Source: Oscillospiraceae bacterium (GTDB lineage Bacteria > Bacillota > Clostridia > Oscillospirales > Ruminococcaceae). From it: a DNA stretch of 64,000 nucleotides. The position numbers were made by a program, and so were the translations under genes. The stretch spans positions 1 to 64,000 of the forward strand of contig JAGAKZ010000040.1 in NCBI GenBank assembly GCA_017848115.1. The letters run 5' to 3'. The notes beneath the pieces are model-generated. The model was not told where the DNA came from, searched no databases, and worked only from the letters and a program-made list of their open reading frames with translations. This document shows, piece after piece, positions 35,836 through 45,099 of this stretch. Each line of letters starts with the position of its first letter. Position 1 is the stretch's first letter.

Positions 35836-35927
35836 AAAAAACGCCTTGCTTTGTGAACCGATACCCATTCGTCAGATCAAAAATCTAACGAATGGGAGGT
35901 CGGTTTATTGCAGGGCGTTTTTTAAAG
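35836..35927 (+). terminator. long multi-stem hairpin terminator after argS
   Basis: An extended imperfect hairpin of about 90 nt. The base stem AAAAAACGCC pairs with GGCGTTTTTT (with TGC/GCA next). The middle stem AACCGA/CGGTT and then CCATTCGT/ACGAATGG close onto AGAT/ATCT. The T run at the end makes it a terminator, and the A run at the start makes it work on both strands for the convergent methyltransferase gene. Confidence 0.8.
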
Positions 35928-35950
35928 TTTTTAATTTTAAGTTTTTATTT

Positions 35951-36913
35951 TTAATAGTTATCAAAATGACTGCAACCTTGCTCTATCTCATCAAGCATAT
36001 CAAGCTGACCTGCACGTCGCATTTTTTCGCCGTACTTTTCACGTACTGCTTTAATAAATGACGGTATGGAACGTTCGTGATTTTTAAGAAACCATTCTAT
36101 ATGATTTAAAATATATTCTTTTCTTATATCGGGGTCATTAAGGTCATTTGGAACTCGTTCCATTCTCGCATCAATAGAGTCAAAACCATCAAAAGGTCTG
36201 AGCAGTCTGTCCTTACACATACGTATATACTCCGGATTTATATCTATTCCAATACAATTTCTTCCGGTATTCTGACATACTCTGAGTGCTGTACCCGAAC
36301 CTACAAACGGGTCAAGAACTGTATCTCCGGGATTTGAACTTGCAAGTATTATTCTTTCATACAGTCCTTCGGGCTTCTGTGTAGGGTGCTGTAAACGATG
36401 CTTGTTGCAATAATGCATATGAGAAAACTCCCACACATTTCCCGGATTTGCACCTCTCATATTGTTGACAGAACGGTAATATTTCTGCGGTATTCTTATA
36501 TTATCAAGATTAAATGTAAACTCTTTGCTTTTGGTAAACATGAGTATATCATCATGACGTGGACTAAAACCTATAGTTTTACCTATTCCCTGTGTATAAT
36601 ACCAGACTATCCATGAATTGAAATGATATCGCATATCACTTTCAAGTATGTTGTATATGTACGAAATGTATCGCATTCCCATAAATACATATATAGTACC
36701 TGTTGGTTTCAGTACCCTGTCAGCCTCTTTGAGCCATTTTTTTGAAAACTCCATGTATTCTATAAATTCTCTTGTATCCTGATTGTTTCCGTAGTTTTTA
36801 TTCAGATTGTACGGTGGGTCTGTAACTATGAGATCAATAGACTCCGATGGTATATCCTTCATCTTGTCAAGCAGGTCCGCACAATGAATTTCAAGGTTCA
36901 ACTCATTATCCAT
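35951..36913 (-). CDS. site-specific DNA methyltransferase (N6-adenine or N4-cytosine)
   Basis: 320 residues. The catalytic motif IV TDPPYNLNKNYG (DPPY at 32-35) comes before the SAM-binding motif I DPFVGSGTAL (201-210), the beta-class order, with the target-recognition region between (about 100-180). DPPY favours adenine-N6 methylation. No restriction endonuclease is encoded nearby, so it looks solitary. The target sequence is unknown. It is 64 bp downstream of spoIIID on the same strand. Confidence 0.9.
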   Translation of the reverse strand: MDNELNLEIHCADLLDKMKDIPSESIDLIVTDPPYNLNKNYGNNQDTREFIEYMEFSKKWLKEADRVLKPTGTIYVFMGMRYISYIYNILESDMRYHFNSWIVWYYTQGIGKTIGFSPRHDDILMFTKSKEFTFNLDNIRIPQKYYRSVNNMRGANPGNVWEFSHMHYCNKHRLQHPTQKPEGLYERIILASSNPGDTVLDPFVGSGTALRVCQNTGRNCIGIDINPEYIRMCKDRLLRPFDGFDSIDARMERVPNDLNDPDIRKEYILNHIEWFLKNHERSIPSFIKAVREKYGEKMRRAGQLDMLDEIEQGCSHFDNY

Positions 36914-36977
36914 TTAAAATATTTCCCTTTCACTCACATGATATTTCAATTATATCATACAGAGAAAATATTTGCAA

Positions 36978-37295
36978 TTATGATTTTTGTTTTTTATCGC
37001 TTCTTTTCGCAAGAAAACATTTCTTCTTTTTCAATGCGATTTGCTCGTATTTAAGTTTGGTCGCCATTCCTCCCCTTATGTGCCTTTCTTTTTTATTCAT
37101 CTCCAGAACTTCCTTGACAGCCATATAAAGTGCCGGCTGAATTTTTTCAAGTCTTTCCGATACATCTTTATGTACTGTGGACTTTGATATTCCAAACTGC
37201 TTGGCTACTGCTCTGACAGTCGATTTATTTTCAACTATGTACTCGCCAAACATAACCGCTCTTTCATGAAAATCTGAAAACAATTTTTCATTCAA
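36978..37295 (-). CDS. spoIIID: sporulation transcriptional regulator SpoIIID
   Basis: 105 residues with the highly conserved SpoIIID core: HERAVMFGEYIVENKSTVRA and the helix-turn-helix AKQFGISKSTVHKDVSERL, then HIRGGMATKLKY and a basic tail. It acts in the mother cell with sigma-E to tune sporulation genes (family knowledge). Its presence indicates a spore-forming lineage. The ATG has AGGTGAAT upstream. Confidence 0.95.
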   Translation of the reverse strand: MNEKLFSDFHERAVMFGEYIVENKSTVRAVAKQFGISKSTVHKDVSERLEKIQPALYMAVKEVLEMNKKERHIRGGMATKLKYEQIALKKKKCFLAKRSDKKQKS

Positions 37296-37663
37296 ACATA
37301 TTCACCTCACATTATATTTCTGTATAGTTATAGCAAACTGAAAATATAGTTTTCGTTTACCATAAGCCGATATGCACGAAACTATCGGAATTTGTGGATG
37401 TGCAGGGCAATAAAAACAATAAGACTTTAATGAATGTCAAATTTATTTTAACGTTCATTATGATTATATGGTGAAAAACATTTGCTTATTACATATTTAA
37501 ATTGGTAATGAAAGTCACAATGAAAGAATGTGAAAGCTTGGTAATGACTTGCCATTTAAAATATATTATTAATATAAAGTTTGGTAAAAAAATATATTTA
37601 CTATTTCAAAAAAGTATGTTATAATTATAACATATTAAATTTTTATTGAAATGGATTAGGCAA
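37296..37663 (+). promoter_or_regulatory. intergenic region with FNT promoter and repeats
   Basis: This gap of about 370 bp between the divergent spoIIID and FNT genes has no coding signal. It contains a promoter for the FNT gene (TTTACT, 17 bp, TATAAT ending near 37633). It also has an inverted repeat TAATGAA (37429-37435)/TTCATTA (37454-37460), and the direct repeat TTGGTAATGA at 37502 and again near 37538. The repeats could be operators; no regulator is identified. Confidence 0.45.
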
Positions 37664-38302
37664 ATGAAAATCAATGAAATCAGATTAACATTTTTAAAAG
37701 CACTTACCGCTGGTGTTATTATCGGTGTTGGCGGCATCGTTTACACGGTTGTCGAAAACAAATATCTTGGTGCTGTTCTTTTCAGTCTTGGATTGTTTAC
37801 TATAATGCAGTTTGAATTTGCATTGTACACGGGAAAAGTCGGCTACATACCTGACAAAAAACGTTCATATATCATCGAAGTGCTTGTTACTCTTATCGGA
37901 AACATCGCCGGAACCGCATTTACAGCCTTTCTCATATTACAAACAAGGCTTGGAAATGACATAGCTGAGAAAACGACTGAAATAATGAACAGTAAGATAA
38001 ATGATACTCTTATAAGTAAACTTATCCTTGGTTTTTTCTGTGGCATGCTTATGTATATTGCAGTTGAAAACAACAGATTATCACGTTCCAAAGACTTTGA
38101 TCTTTCAGCTGTTTTCGGAACAGTATTTCCTGTTACTGTCTTTATACTTTGCAGTTTCAACCACTCTATCGCGGATTGCTTCTATATGTTTGCGTCAGGT
38201 GTTTCGGTATCAGGTATCCTCTACATACTCACTGTTGCTCTTGGAAATGCAGTTGGTGGTATGTTCATAACTCTGATAAATAAATTATCAGGAAAATCTT
38301 AA
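37664..38302 (+). CDS. formate/nitrite transporter (FNT) family channel
   Basis: 212 residues from the ATG at 37664; a TTG six codons upstream is possible. About six hydrophobic segments follow the FNT fold (FLKALTAGVIIGVGGIVYTV; FTIMQFEFALYTGKVGYI; LGFFCGMLMYIAVE; HSIADCFYMFASG; LYILTVALGNAVGG). The short form, without long termini, is common in Firmicutes. It probably passes formate or a related small anion; the substrate is inferred from the family only. Single gene. Confidence 0.85.
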   Translation: MKINEIRLTFLKALTAGVIIGVGGIVYTVVENKYLGAVLFSLGLFTIMQFEFALYTGKVGYIPDKKRSYIIEVLVTLIGNIAGTAFTAFLILQTRLGNDIAEKTTEIMNSKINDTLISKLILGFFCGMLMYIAVENNRLSRSKDFDLSAVFGTVFPVTVFILCSFNHSIADCFYMFASGVSVSGILYILTVALGNAVGGMFITLINKLSGKS

Positions 38303-38469
38303 AAATGTTCCTCGAACTATACGGGTAAAAACGGCAGAATCACACAGGTTCTGCCACTTTTATTTTTTAACATATAATAAAATATAATGTAATATCTAAA
38401 AAATATGCATTAATCAATATTTATTTTCCTAAAATCAAATAATATTTTTTCATTTAATTTAATAAATTA

Positions 38470-38498
38470 TTGATTTTTCTCACCAAATATGATAGAAT
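38470..38498 (+). promoter_or_regulatory. promoter of the polyamine operon
   Basis: TTGATT (38470-38475) and TAGAAT (38493-38498) with a 17-bp spacer, about 60 bp upstream of the speD start. Confidence 0.6.
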
Positions 38499-38557
38499 AA
38501 ATTGAATTGATAATTACACGATTCGGACTATTTTTTTATGAAAGGTTGTGCTTAATC

Positions 38558-39352
38558 TTGAATAATAAAATTTCTTTATATGGATTTAACAATCTGACAA
38601 AAACACTAAGCTTTAATATCTACGATGTGTGCTACGCAAAATCTGAACGTGAACAGACAGATTATATAAGGTATATAGATGAACAGTATAATTCTGAACG
38701 TCTTACAAAGATTTTATGCGATGTAACTGAAATCATAGGTGCAACTATACTTAACATTTCAAAGCAGGATTATGAACCGCAAGGAGCTTCTGTGAATGTA
38801 CTTATTGCCGAGGGTGATGTTTCACCTGAAAATATAGATCGTTCGTGCAATCAGGGAAATATGCCCCATGAAACTGTACATGCTCATCTTGACAAAAGTC
38901 ATCTCACAGTACACACCTTCCCCGAATCACATCCCGACAACGCAATTACGACTTTCCGTGTTGATATCGATGTATCTACGTGTGGGGAAATTTCTCCGCT
39001 CAACGCTCTTGATTACCTTATTGAAAGCTTTGACTCTGATATAATAACCATAGACTACCGCGTGCGAGGTTTTACACGTGATGTACATGGAAAAAAATAT
39101 TTTATAGACCATGATATCACATCAATACAGGACTATATAAATGAAGATACTCTTCAGAGATATGATGCTATCGATGTAAACGTATATCAGTCAAATATTT
39201 TCCACACCAAAATGCTTATAAAAGAATTACAACTGCAAAACTATCTGTTCAACACTGATGTATATGAACTTCCGCCAAAACAAAGACTTGATATTTCCAA
39301 TAATCTCAGGCAGGAAATGATAGAAATTTTCAGCGGTATGAATATTTACTGA
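38558..39352 (+). CDS. speD: S-adenosylmethionine decarboxylase proenzyme, E. coli type
   Basis: 264 residues from the TTG at 38558, matching the E. coli SpeD length; the open frame upstream lacks homology. The N-terminus [20 protein letters not shown] is characteristic. The self-cleavage site is in [14 protein letters not shown] (S114), where the serine becomes the pyruvoyl group. It makes decarboxylated SAM, the aminopropyl donor for the spermidine synthase encoded two genes downstream. First gene of the polyamine operon. Confidence 0.92.
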   Translation: MNNKISLYGFNNLTKTLSFNIYDVCYAKSEREQTDYIRYIDEQYNSERLTKILCDVTEIIGATILNISKQDYEPQGASVNVLIAEGDVSPENIDRSCNQGNMPHETVHAHLDKSHLTVHTFPESHPDNAITTFRVDIDVSTCGEISPLNALDYLIESFDSDIITIDYRVRGFTRDVHGKKYFIDHDITSIQDYINEDTLQRYDAIDVNVYQSNIFHTKMLIKELQLQNYLFNTDVYELPPKQRLDISNNLRQEMIEIFSGMNIY

Positions 39353-39385
39353 TAAAAATTTATATTTTAAACGGAGGAAATGCTA

Positions 39386-40837
39386 TTGAAAAAAGAACTT
39401 TTACAAAATAACGCTCCATTATATGAAGCAATGAAAAACTTTCGTTTAAACCGCGTCGTTCCGTTTGATGTACCGGGACACAAAGGTGGCAGAGGAAATG
39501 AAGAACTCACTGAATTTCTTGGAATAAACTGCCTGAAGGCTGACGTAAACTCCATGAAACCACTTGACAATCTCTGTCATCCTGTATCGGTAATAAAAGA
39601 AGCACAGGAACTTGCAGCTCAGGCTTTCGGAGCAGATTCATCATTTTTTATAGTAAACGGTACTACAGGATCTGTCCAGGCAATGATAATGTCCGTCTGT
39701 AAAGAAGGCGACAAACTTATAATGCCCCGAAACGTTCACAGAAGTGCTATAAATGCCCTTGTAGTAAATGGTGCTATACCGATATACGTAAATCCTGGGG
39801 TAAATAAAAATCTTGGTATTCCTCTTGGAATGTCTGTTTCAGACGTAGAAAAAGCAATAAAAGAAAATCCTGATGCAAAAGCAGTTCTTATTAACAATCC
39901 TACTTATTATGGTGTTTGTTCTGATCTTAAAGCTATAGTTGAACTGGCTCATAAGCATAATATGAAAGCACTGGTTGACGAAGCTCACGGAACACATCTT
40001 TATTTTGGCGAAGATATGCCGATAAACGGAATGGCCGCAGGTGCAGATATGGCATCTGTCAGCATGCACAAATCAGGTGGCTCGCTTACTCAAAGCTCCA
40101 TACTTCTCTGCGGAAAATCAATAAATTCTGCCTATGTACGACAGGTAATAAATCTTACACAGACTACAAGTGCATCATATCTCCTTATGTCATCACTTGA
40201 TATTGCCCGAAAAAATCTCGCTCTAAACGGAAAAGAAATTTTTACAAAGGCTGTAAAATATGCAGAATACGCACGAAGCGAAATAAATAAAATAGGCGGT
40301 TACTATGCATTTGGCGCGGAGCTTAACGACAATGATGCTTTTTATGCATTTGACAAGACTAAACTTTCTATAAATACGCTTGATACCGGTCTTGCCGGAA
40401 TAGAAGTTTATGACATATTACGTGATGAATATAATATTCAGATAGAATTCGGCGACCTCGGAAATGTACTTGCATATATATCTGCCGGAGACAGAGCTCT
40501 TGAAATAGAACGACTTATTTCCGCACTTGCAGAAATTAAAAGACGTTATTCAAGAGATAAAGCAGGTATGTTTGACCACGAATACATAAATCCTATTGTT
40601 GTACTCTCACCAAAGGAAGCCTTTTTCAGCAATAAAAAAGCTAAAAAACTTGAAGAGTGCTGTGACCATATCTGTGGTGAATTTGTAATGTGTTATCCTC
40701 CGGGAATACCGATACTGGCACCCGGCGAAAAAATAACTTCTGAAATAATCGACTACATATCATATGCCAAAGAAAAAGGTTGTTCTCTCAGCGGAACACA
40801 GGATATAAATGTTGATTTTCTTCAGGTTCTCGAATAA
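39386..40837 (+). CDS. Orn/Lys/Arg decarboxylase family protein, probably arginine decarboxylase
   Basis: 483 residues from the TTG at 39386, placed eight bases after GGAGG; an ATG six bases earlier is too close to it. Fold-type-I PLP enzyme with VDEAHGTHLYFG and the PLP lysine in SMHKSGGSLTQSS, plus a C-terminal substrate-domain segment CYPPGIPILAPGE. Because an agmatinase is encoded in the same operon, arginine is the likely substrate (giving agmatine), but lysine or ornithine cannot be excluded by eye. Confidence 0.88.
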   Translation: MKKELLQNNAPLYEAMKNFRLNRVVPFDVPGHKGGRGNEELTEFLGINCLKADVNSMKPLDNLCHPVSVIKEAQELAAQAFGADSSFFIVNGTTGSVQAMIMSVCKEGDKLIMPRNVHRSAINALVVNGAIPIYVNPGVNKNLGIPLGMSVSDVEKAIKENPDAKAVLINNPTYYGVCSDLKAIVELAHKHNMKALVDEAHGTHLYFGEDMPINGMAAGADMASVSMHKSGGSLTQSSILLCGKSINSAYVRQVINLTQTTSASYLLMSSLDIARKNLALNGKEIFTKAVKYAEYARSEINKIGGYYAFGAELNDNDAFYAFDKTKLSINTLDTGLAGIEVYDILRDEYNIQIEFGDLGNVLAYISAGDRALEIERLISALAEIKRRYSRDKAGMFDHEYINPIVVLSPKEAFFSNKKAKKLEECCDHICGEFVMCYPPGIPILAPGEKITSEIIDYISYAKEKGCSLSGTQDINVDFLQVLE

Positions 40838-40872
40838 ATCCAGGATAGACTTCAAAAAGGAGCGTGAATGAA

Positions 40873-41736
40873 ATGGATCTGTGGTATACAGAGAATCATA
40901 CTGATGATGTACAATTTTCGATAAAAGTAGACAGACACCTTGAAAGCTATACGAGTGAATTTCAAAGAATAGATATCCTTGAATCCAAAGAATTTGGTCG
41001 AATACTCACTCTTGACGGCTATCTTATGATAACCGAAAAAGATGAATATATCTATCATGAAATGATCACTCATGTCCCTATGGCTACAAATCCGAACATC
41101 AAAAATGTTCTTGTTGTAGGAGGCGGTGACGGCGGAACAGTCAGAGAACTTACACGTTACAGCCATATAGAGAACATAGATATGGTCGAGATCGATGAAA
41201 TGGTTGTGGAACTTTGCAAGAAATACATTCCTTCAACCGCTTGTTCTCTTGACAATAAACGTGTTAAGATATATTATGAAGATGGCGTAAGATTTGTGAG
41301 AAACAGTGAAGATAACAAATATGACCTTATAATCGTTGATTCTACAGATCCTTTTGGCGTAGGCGAAGGTCTTTTTACAAAAGAGTTTTACGGAAACTGC
41401 TATCGCTGTCTTACAGATGACGGAATTCTTGTAAATCAGCATGAAAGCACATTTTATGATTCGTATGCAAACTCTATGAAACGTGCTCACAGCAGAATAA
41501 AAGAATTTTTCAATACAGCACTTGTATATCAGGCACATATTCCTACATATCCTTCCGGACACTGGCTCTTTGGTTTTGCTTCAAAAAAATACGATCCGAG
41601 AACCGATCTCAAAGCTGATTGGTGGAATAGTCTGAATATGACTACACAATACTACAATACTATACTTCACACCGGCTGTTTTGCTATTCCGAATAACGTA
41701 AGAAATCAGTTGCGTGAAACATACACGAAAGGATGA
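40873..41736 (+). CDS. speE: spermidine synthase (polyamine aminopropyltransferase)
   Basis: 287 residues from the ATG at 40873, with AGGAG ten bases upstream; a GTG three codons earlier is possible. Family motifs: LWYTENHTDDVQFS, LTLDGYLMITEKDEYIYHEM, VLVVGGGDGGTVREL (dcSAM-binding) and the catalytic aspartate region IVDSTDPFGVG, then YPSGHWLFGFASKKYDP. It transfers aminopropyl from decarboxylated SAM to putrescine. The stop overlaps the next start (ATGA). Confidence 0.94.
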   Translation: MDLWYTENHTDDVQFSIKVDRHLESYTSEFQRIDILESKEFGRILTLDGYLMITEKDEYIYHEMITHVPMATNPNIKNVLVVGGGDGGTVRELTRYSHIENIDMVEIDEMVVELCKKYIPSTACSLDNKRVKIYYEDGVRFVRNSEDNKYDLIIVDSTDPFGVGEGLFTKEFYGNCYRCLTDDGILVNQHESTFYDSYANSMKRAHSRIKEFFNTALVYQAHIPTYPSGHWLFGFASKKYDPRTDLKADWWNSLNMTTQYYNTILHTGCFAIPNNVRNQLRETYTKG

Positions 41737-42590
41737 AAAATACTTTGAATAAAAATATATGTACTTTCATAGCTTGTGATGCTGAATATGATGAAAGTAA
41801 AATCGTTTTGTTCGGTGCACCGTTTGACAGCACTACATCATACAGACCCGGAACTCGTTTCGGAAGTTCTGCTATCAGAAATGAAAGTTTTGGTATTGAA
41901 ACATACAGCCCTTATACCGACAAGGATCTCACTGATACAAAGATATTTGATGCTGGCGACCTTGAGTTGTGTATGGGTAGCAGTGAACTCGCCCTTAAAG
42001 ATATCGAAAACTTTACAAACAAAGTTCTCGATGACGGAAAAATACCGTTTATGATAGGTGGCGAACACCTTGTTACACTTGGAACTATGCGTTCTGTTGT
42101 AAAAAAATATCCTGATGTTCATATCATACACTTTGACGCACACGCTGATCTCAGAAATGATTACCTTGGTGTAGAACTTTCACACGCTTGTGTTATGAGA
42201 AGATGTCATGAACTTGTCGGAGATAATAAAATATTTCAGTTTGGTATAAGAAGCGGTGACAGAGAAGAATTTCTCTGGGTAAAAGAACACGTATATACAA
42301 ACAGATTTAACTTTGACACACTCAGTGATGTGGTTGAAAAACTAAAAGGAAAACCTGTTTATTTTACGCTTGACCTTGATGTACTCGATCCATCAGTATT
42401 CTGCGGAACAGGTACTCCTGAAGCTGACGGTGTTTCTTTCCGTGAACTTATAGATGCAATAAGAAAAATTTCAGAGTTGAATATAGTAGGTCTTGATATG
42501 AATGAGCTTTGTCCTATATATGACCAGAGTGGTGCTTCTACTGCTCTTGCATGCAAACTGCTCAGAGAGATACTGCTTTTCATATATTAA
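41733..42590 (+). CDS. speB: agmatinase (ureohydrolase)
   Basis: 285 residues. Binuclear manganese motifs of the arginase/agmatinase family are all present: GGEHLVTLG (His ligand), HFDAHADLRNDYLG (DAHAD ligands) and YFTLDLDVLDPSVFCGTGTPE (DxD). The small size and context favour agmatinase, giving putrescine and urea from agmatine. The start may instead be the TTG at 41745, as the ATG at 41733 directly abuts the AAAGG. Confidence 0.9.
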   Translation: MKNTLNKNICTFIACDAEYDESKIVLFGAPFDSTTSYRPGTRFGSSAIRNESFGIETYSPYTDKDLTDTKIFDAGDLELCMGSSELALKDIENFTNKVLDDGKIPFMIGGEHLVTLGTMRSVVKKYPDVHIIHFDAHADLRNDYLGVELSHACVMRRCHELVGDNKIFQFGIRSGDREEFLWVKEHVYTNRFNFDTLSDVVEKLKGKPVYFTLDLDVLDPSVFCGTGTPEADGVSFRELIDAIRKISELNIVGLDMNELCPIYDQSGASTALACKLLREILLFIY

Positions 42591-42615
42591 TTAAACAATC
42601 AAGGAGGAATAAAAA

Positions 42616-43815
42616 TTGGGTAGAGCTTTAATTATTGGTGCAGGTGGCGTTGCAAGTGTCGTTGTACACAAGTGTTGCCAGAACAGTGACGTTTTTGAAG
42701 AAATTTGTATTGCAAGCAGAACAAAATCAAAATGTGATGCTTTAAAAGAAAAACTTGACGGTGGTAAAACAGTCATTACTACTGCTCAGGTTGACGCTGA
42801 TAACGTAAGTGAACTTGTTGAACTTATGAAAAGCTACAAACCTGATATTGTTATAAATGTTGCACTTCCGTATCAGGACCTCACTATTATGGACGCATGT
42901 CTTGAATGCAAGGTTGACTATGTTGACACTGCAAACTACGAACCTCTTGATACTGCAAAATTTGAATACAAGTGGCAGTGGGCTTATCGTGAAAAATTTG
43001 AAAAAGCAGGAATAACAGCACTCCTCGGCAGTGGTTTTGATCCGGGCGTTACAGGTGTATTTTCTGCTTATGCAATGAAACATTACTTTGATGAGATCCA
43101 CTATATAGATATTCTTGACTGCAATGGCGGTGACCATGGTTACCCATTCGCAACAAACTTTAACCCTGAAATAAATATCCGAGAAGTTTCTGCAAACGGA
43201 AGCTATATAGAAAACGGTAAATGGGTTGAAACAAAACCTATGGAAATCAAACGTGAATATGATTTCCCACAGGTAGGTAAAAAAGATATGTACCTTCTCC
43301 ACCATGAAGAACTTGAATCTCTTGCACTTAACATCAAAGGTATCAAGAGAATAAGATTTTTCATGACATTTGGTCAGAGTTATCTCACACATCTCAAATG
43401 CCTTGAAAACGTTGGTATGACATCTATCGAACCTATCGAATACGAAGGAATGAAGATAGTTCCGCTCCAGTTCCTTAAAGCAGTGCTTCCTGACCCTGCA
43501 ACACTCGGTCCAAGAACTGTAGGAAAGACAAATATCGGCTGTATCTGCCACGGTGTAAAGGACGGCAAACCTGTTTCTTACTATGTATATAACGTTTGTG
43601 ACCATCAGGAATGTTACAAGGAAGTAGGCTCACAGGCTATTTCCTATACAACAGGTGTACCTGCAATGATCGGTGCTATGATGGTTATGACAGGCAAATG
43701 GAAGAAACCAGGTGTTTATAATATTGAAGAATTTGATCCGGATCCGTTTATGGAAGAACTCAACAAATGGGGTCTCCCTTGGGTTGAAGACTTTAACCCT
43801 GTTCCGGTTGACTGA
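42616..43815 (+). CDS. carboxynorspermidine/carboxyspermidine dehydrogenase (saccharopine dehydrogenase-like)
   Basis: 399 residues from a TTG with AAGGAGG upstream. The Rossmann motif IIGAGGVASVVVHKC (about 5-19) and the family segments DTANYEPLD, GSGFDPGVTGVF and CNGGDHGYPFATNFNPEINI match CASDH. The enzyme condenses aspartate semialdehyde with a diamine and reduces it to carboxyspermidine or carboxynorspermidine. It is followed by its partner decarboxylase, confirming the alternative polyamine route. Confidence 0.92.
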   Translation: MGRALIIGAGGVASVVVHKCCQNSDVFEEICIASRTKSKCDALKEKLDGGKTVITTAQVDADNVSELVELMKSYKPDIVINVALPYQDLTIMDACLECKVDYVDTANYEPLDTAKFEYKWQWAYREKFEKAGITALLGSGFDPGVTGVFSAYAMKHYFDEIHYIDILDCNGGDHGYPFATNFNPEINIREVSANGSYIENGKWVETKPMEIKREYDFPQVGKKDMYLLHHEELESLALNIKGIKRIRFFMTFGQSYLTHLKCLENVGMTSIEPIEYEGMKIVPLQFLKAVLPDPATLGPRTVGKTNIGCICHGVKDGKPVSYYVYNVCDHQECYKEVGSQAISYTTGVPAMIGAMMVMTGKWKKPGVYNIEEFDPDPFMEELNKWGLPWVEDFNPVPVD

Positions 43816-43841
43816 TTTTTACGAGAGGATTTTTATTAGAA

Positions 43842-44990
43842 ATGCTTAATTTTAACCCAGATGATTTAAAGACACCCTGCTATGTTGTCGATGAAAAATT
43901 ACTTACTTCAAATCTTGAAGTACTTGATTTGGTTCAGAAAAGAACCGGTTGCAAAATATTACTTGCACAAAAATCATTTTCAATGTATTCCGTATATCCG
44001 CTTATAGCAAAATATCTGTACGGAACAACTGCCAGCGGGCTTTTCGAGGCACGTCTTGGATATGAGAAAATGGGTAAACCATTCGGTAAAGAAACTCATG
44101 TCTTCTCCCCTGCTTTTTTAGATGAAGAATTTGATGAAATAATAGAGTATTGCGATCATATCGTCTTCAACTCATTTGCACAGTGGAATAAATTTAAGGA
44201 TAAAATTAAAAACAACGGTAAAAACATTAACTGCGGAATAAGAATAAATCCGGAATACTCCGAAATAGAAACTGACATATATAACCCATGCTTTACAGGT
44301 TCAAGACTCGGAACTACACTGGATAATTTCGATGAAAAATCCCTTGACGGCATCTCAGGACTTCATTTTCATACAATGTGCGAACAAAATTCCGACACTC
44401 TCAAACGCACAATAAAAGTTGTCGATGAAAAGTTCGGAAAATACCTTGCAAATATGAAATGGATAAACTTTGGTGGCGGTCATCATATAACAAGGGACGA
44501 CTATGATATAGATACACTATGCGAGTGTATAAATTATTTCAGGGACAAGTACGGACTTGAAGTGTATCTTGAACCGGGCGAAGCTGTTGCATTAAACAGC
44601 GGATTTCTTGTAACAACAGTTCTTGATACGTTAAAAAACGGCATTGACATCGCAATAACTGACGCATCAGCCGCATGTCATATGCCTGATGTACTGGAAA
44701 TGCCATACAGACCTAATATCATAGGCAGTGACCTTCCGGATAAAAAAGAATTCACATACCGTCTTGGCGGTAATACCTGCCTTGCGGGCGACATTATCGG
44801 TGATTACTCATTTGACCAGAAACTTAAAATCGGTGATAAGCTTGTACTATGCGACATGGCTATATATTCGATGGTAAAGAACAACACATTCAATGGTATG
44901 CGCCTGCCATCTATTGTACTATGCAAAGAAGATGGTTCTCTTGAAATAGTAAAAGAGTTCGGGTATGATGAGTTTGAAAGAAGATTGTAA
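43842..44990 (+). CDS. nspC: carboxynorspermidine/carboxyspermidine decarboxylase
   Basis: 382 residues, alanine-racemase-fold PLP decarboxylase. The N-terminus LKTPCYVVDEKLL and the PLP lysine in LLAQKSFSMYSVYP are diagnostic, with GLHFHTMCEQ, NFGGGHHI and YLEPGEAVAL following, and the C-terminal ACLAGD-like segment NTCLAGDIIGDY carrying the active-site cysteine. It completes the dehydrogenase/decarboxylase route to spermidine. Last gene of the operon; a terminator follows. Confidence 0.94.
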   Translation: MLNFNPDDLKTPCYVVDEKLLTSNLEVLDLVQKRTGCKILLAQKSFSMYSVYPLIAKYLYGTTASGLFEARLGYEKMGKPFGKETHVFSPAFLDEEFDEIIEYCDHIVFNSFAQWNKFKDKIKNNGKNINCGIRINPEYSEIETDIYNPCFTGSRLGTTLDNFDEKSLDGISGLHFHTMCEQNSDTLKRTIKVVDEKFGKYLANMKWINFGGGHHITRDDYDIDTLCECINYFRDKYGLEVYLEPGEAVALNSGFLVTTVLDTLKNGIDIAITDASAACHMPDVLEMPYRPNIIGSDLPDKKEFTYRLGGNTCLAGDIIGDYSFDQKLKIGDKLVLCDMAIYSMVKNNTFNGMRLPSIVLCKEDGSLEIVKEFGYDEFERRL

Positions 44991-45004
44991 TTAATAAAAA
45001 ATTG

Positions 45005-45040
45005 TGCTCTTGCAAAACAAAATGCAAGAGCATATTTTTT
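45005..45040 (+). terminator. terminator of the polyamine operon
   Basis: TGCTCTTGCA (45005-45014) pairs with TGCAAGAGCA (45023-45032), followed by ATATTTTTTT. Confidence 0.88.
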
Positions 45041-45049
45041 TACTTATAT

Positions 45050-45099
45050 TAAAAAAAAGCAAAACACGATATATAATGCAATGATCATACATCGTGTTT
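45050..45099 (-). terminator. terminator of the glg/HD-GYP operon
   Basis: On the minus strand AACACGAT pairs with ATCGTGTT and is followed by TTGCTTTTTTT, just after the HD-GYP stop. Confidence 0.7.

Noticed and set aside
42742..43605. Open frame of 287 codons on the minus strand opposite the carboxyspermidine dehydrogenase gene
   Set aside because: Cys/Phe/Val-rich antisense shadow with no ribosome binding site; the plus-strand gene is certain.
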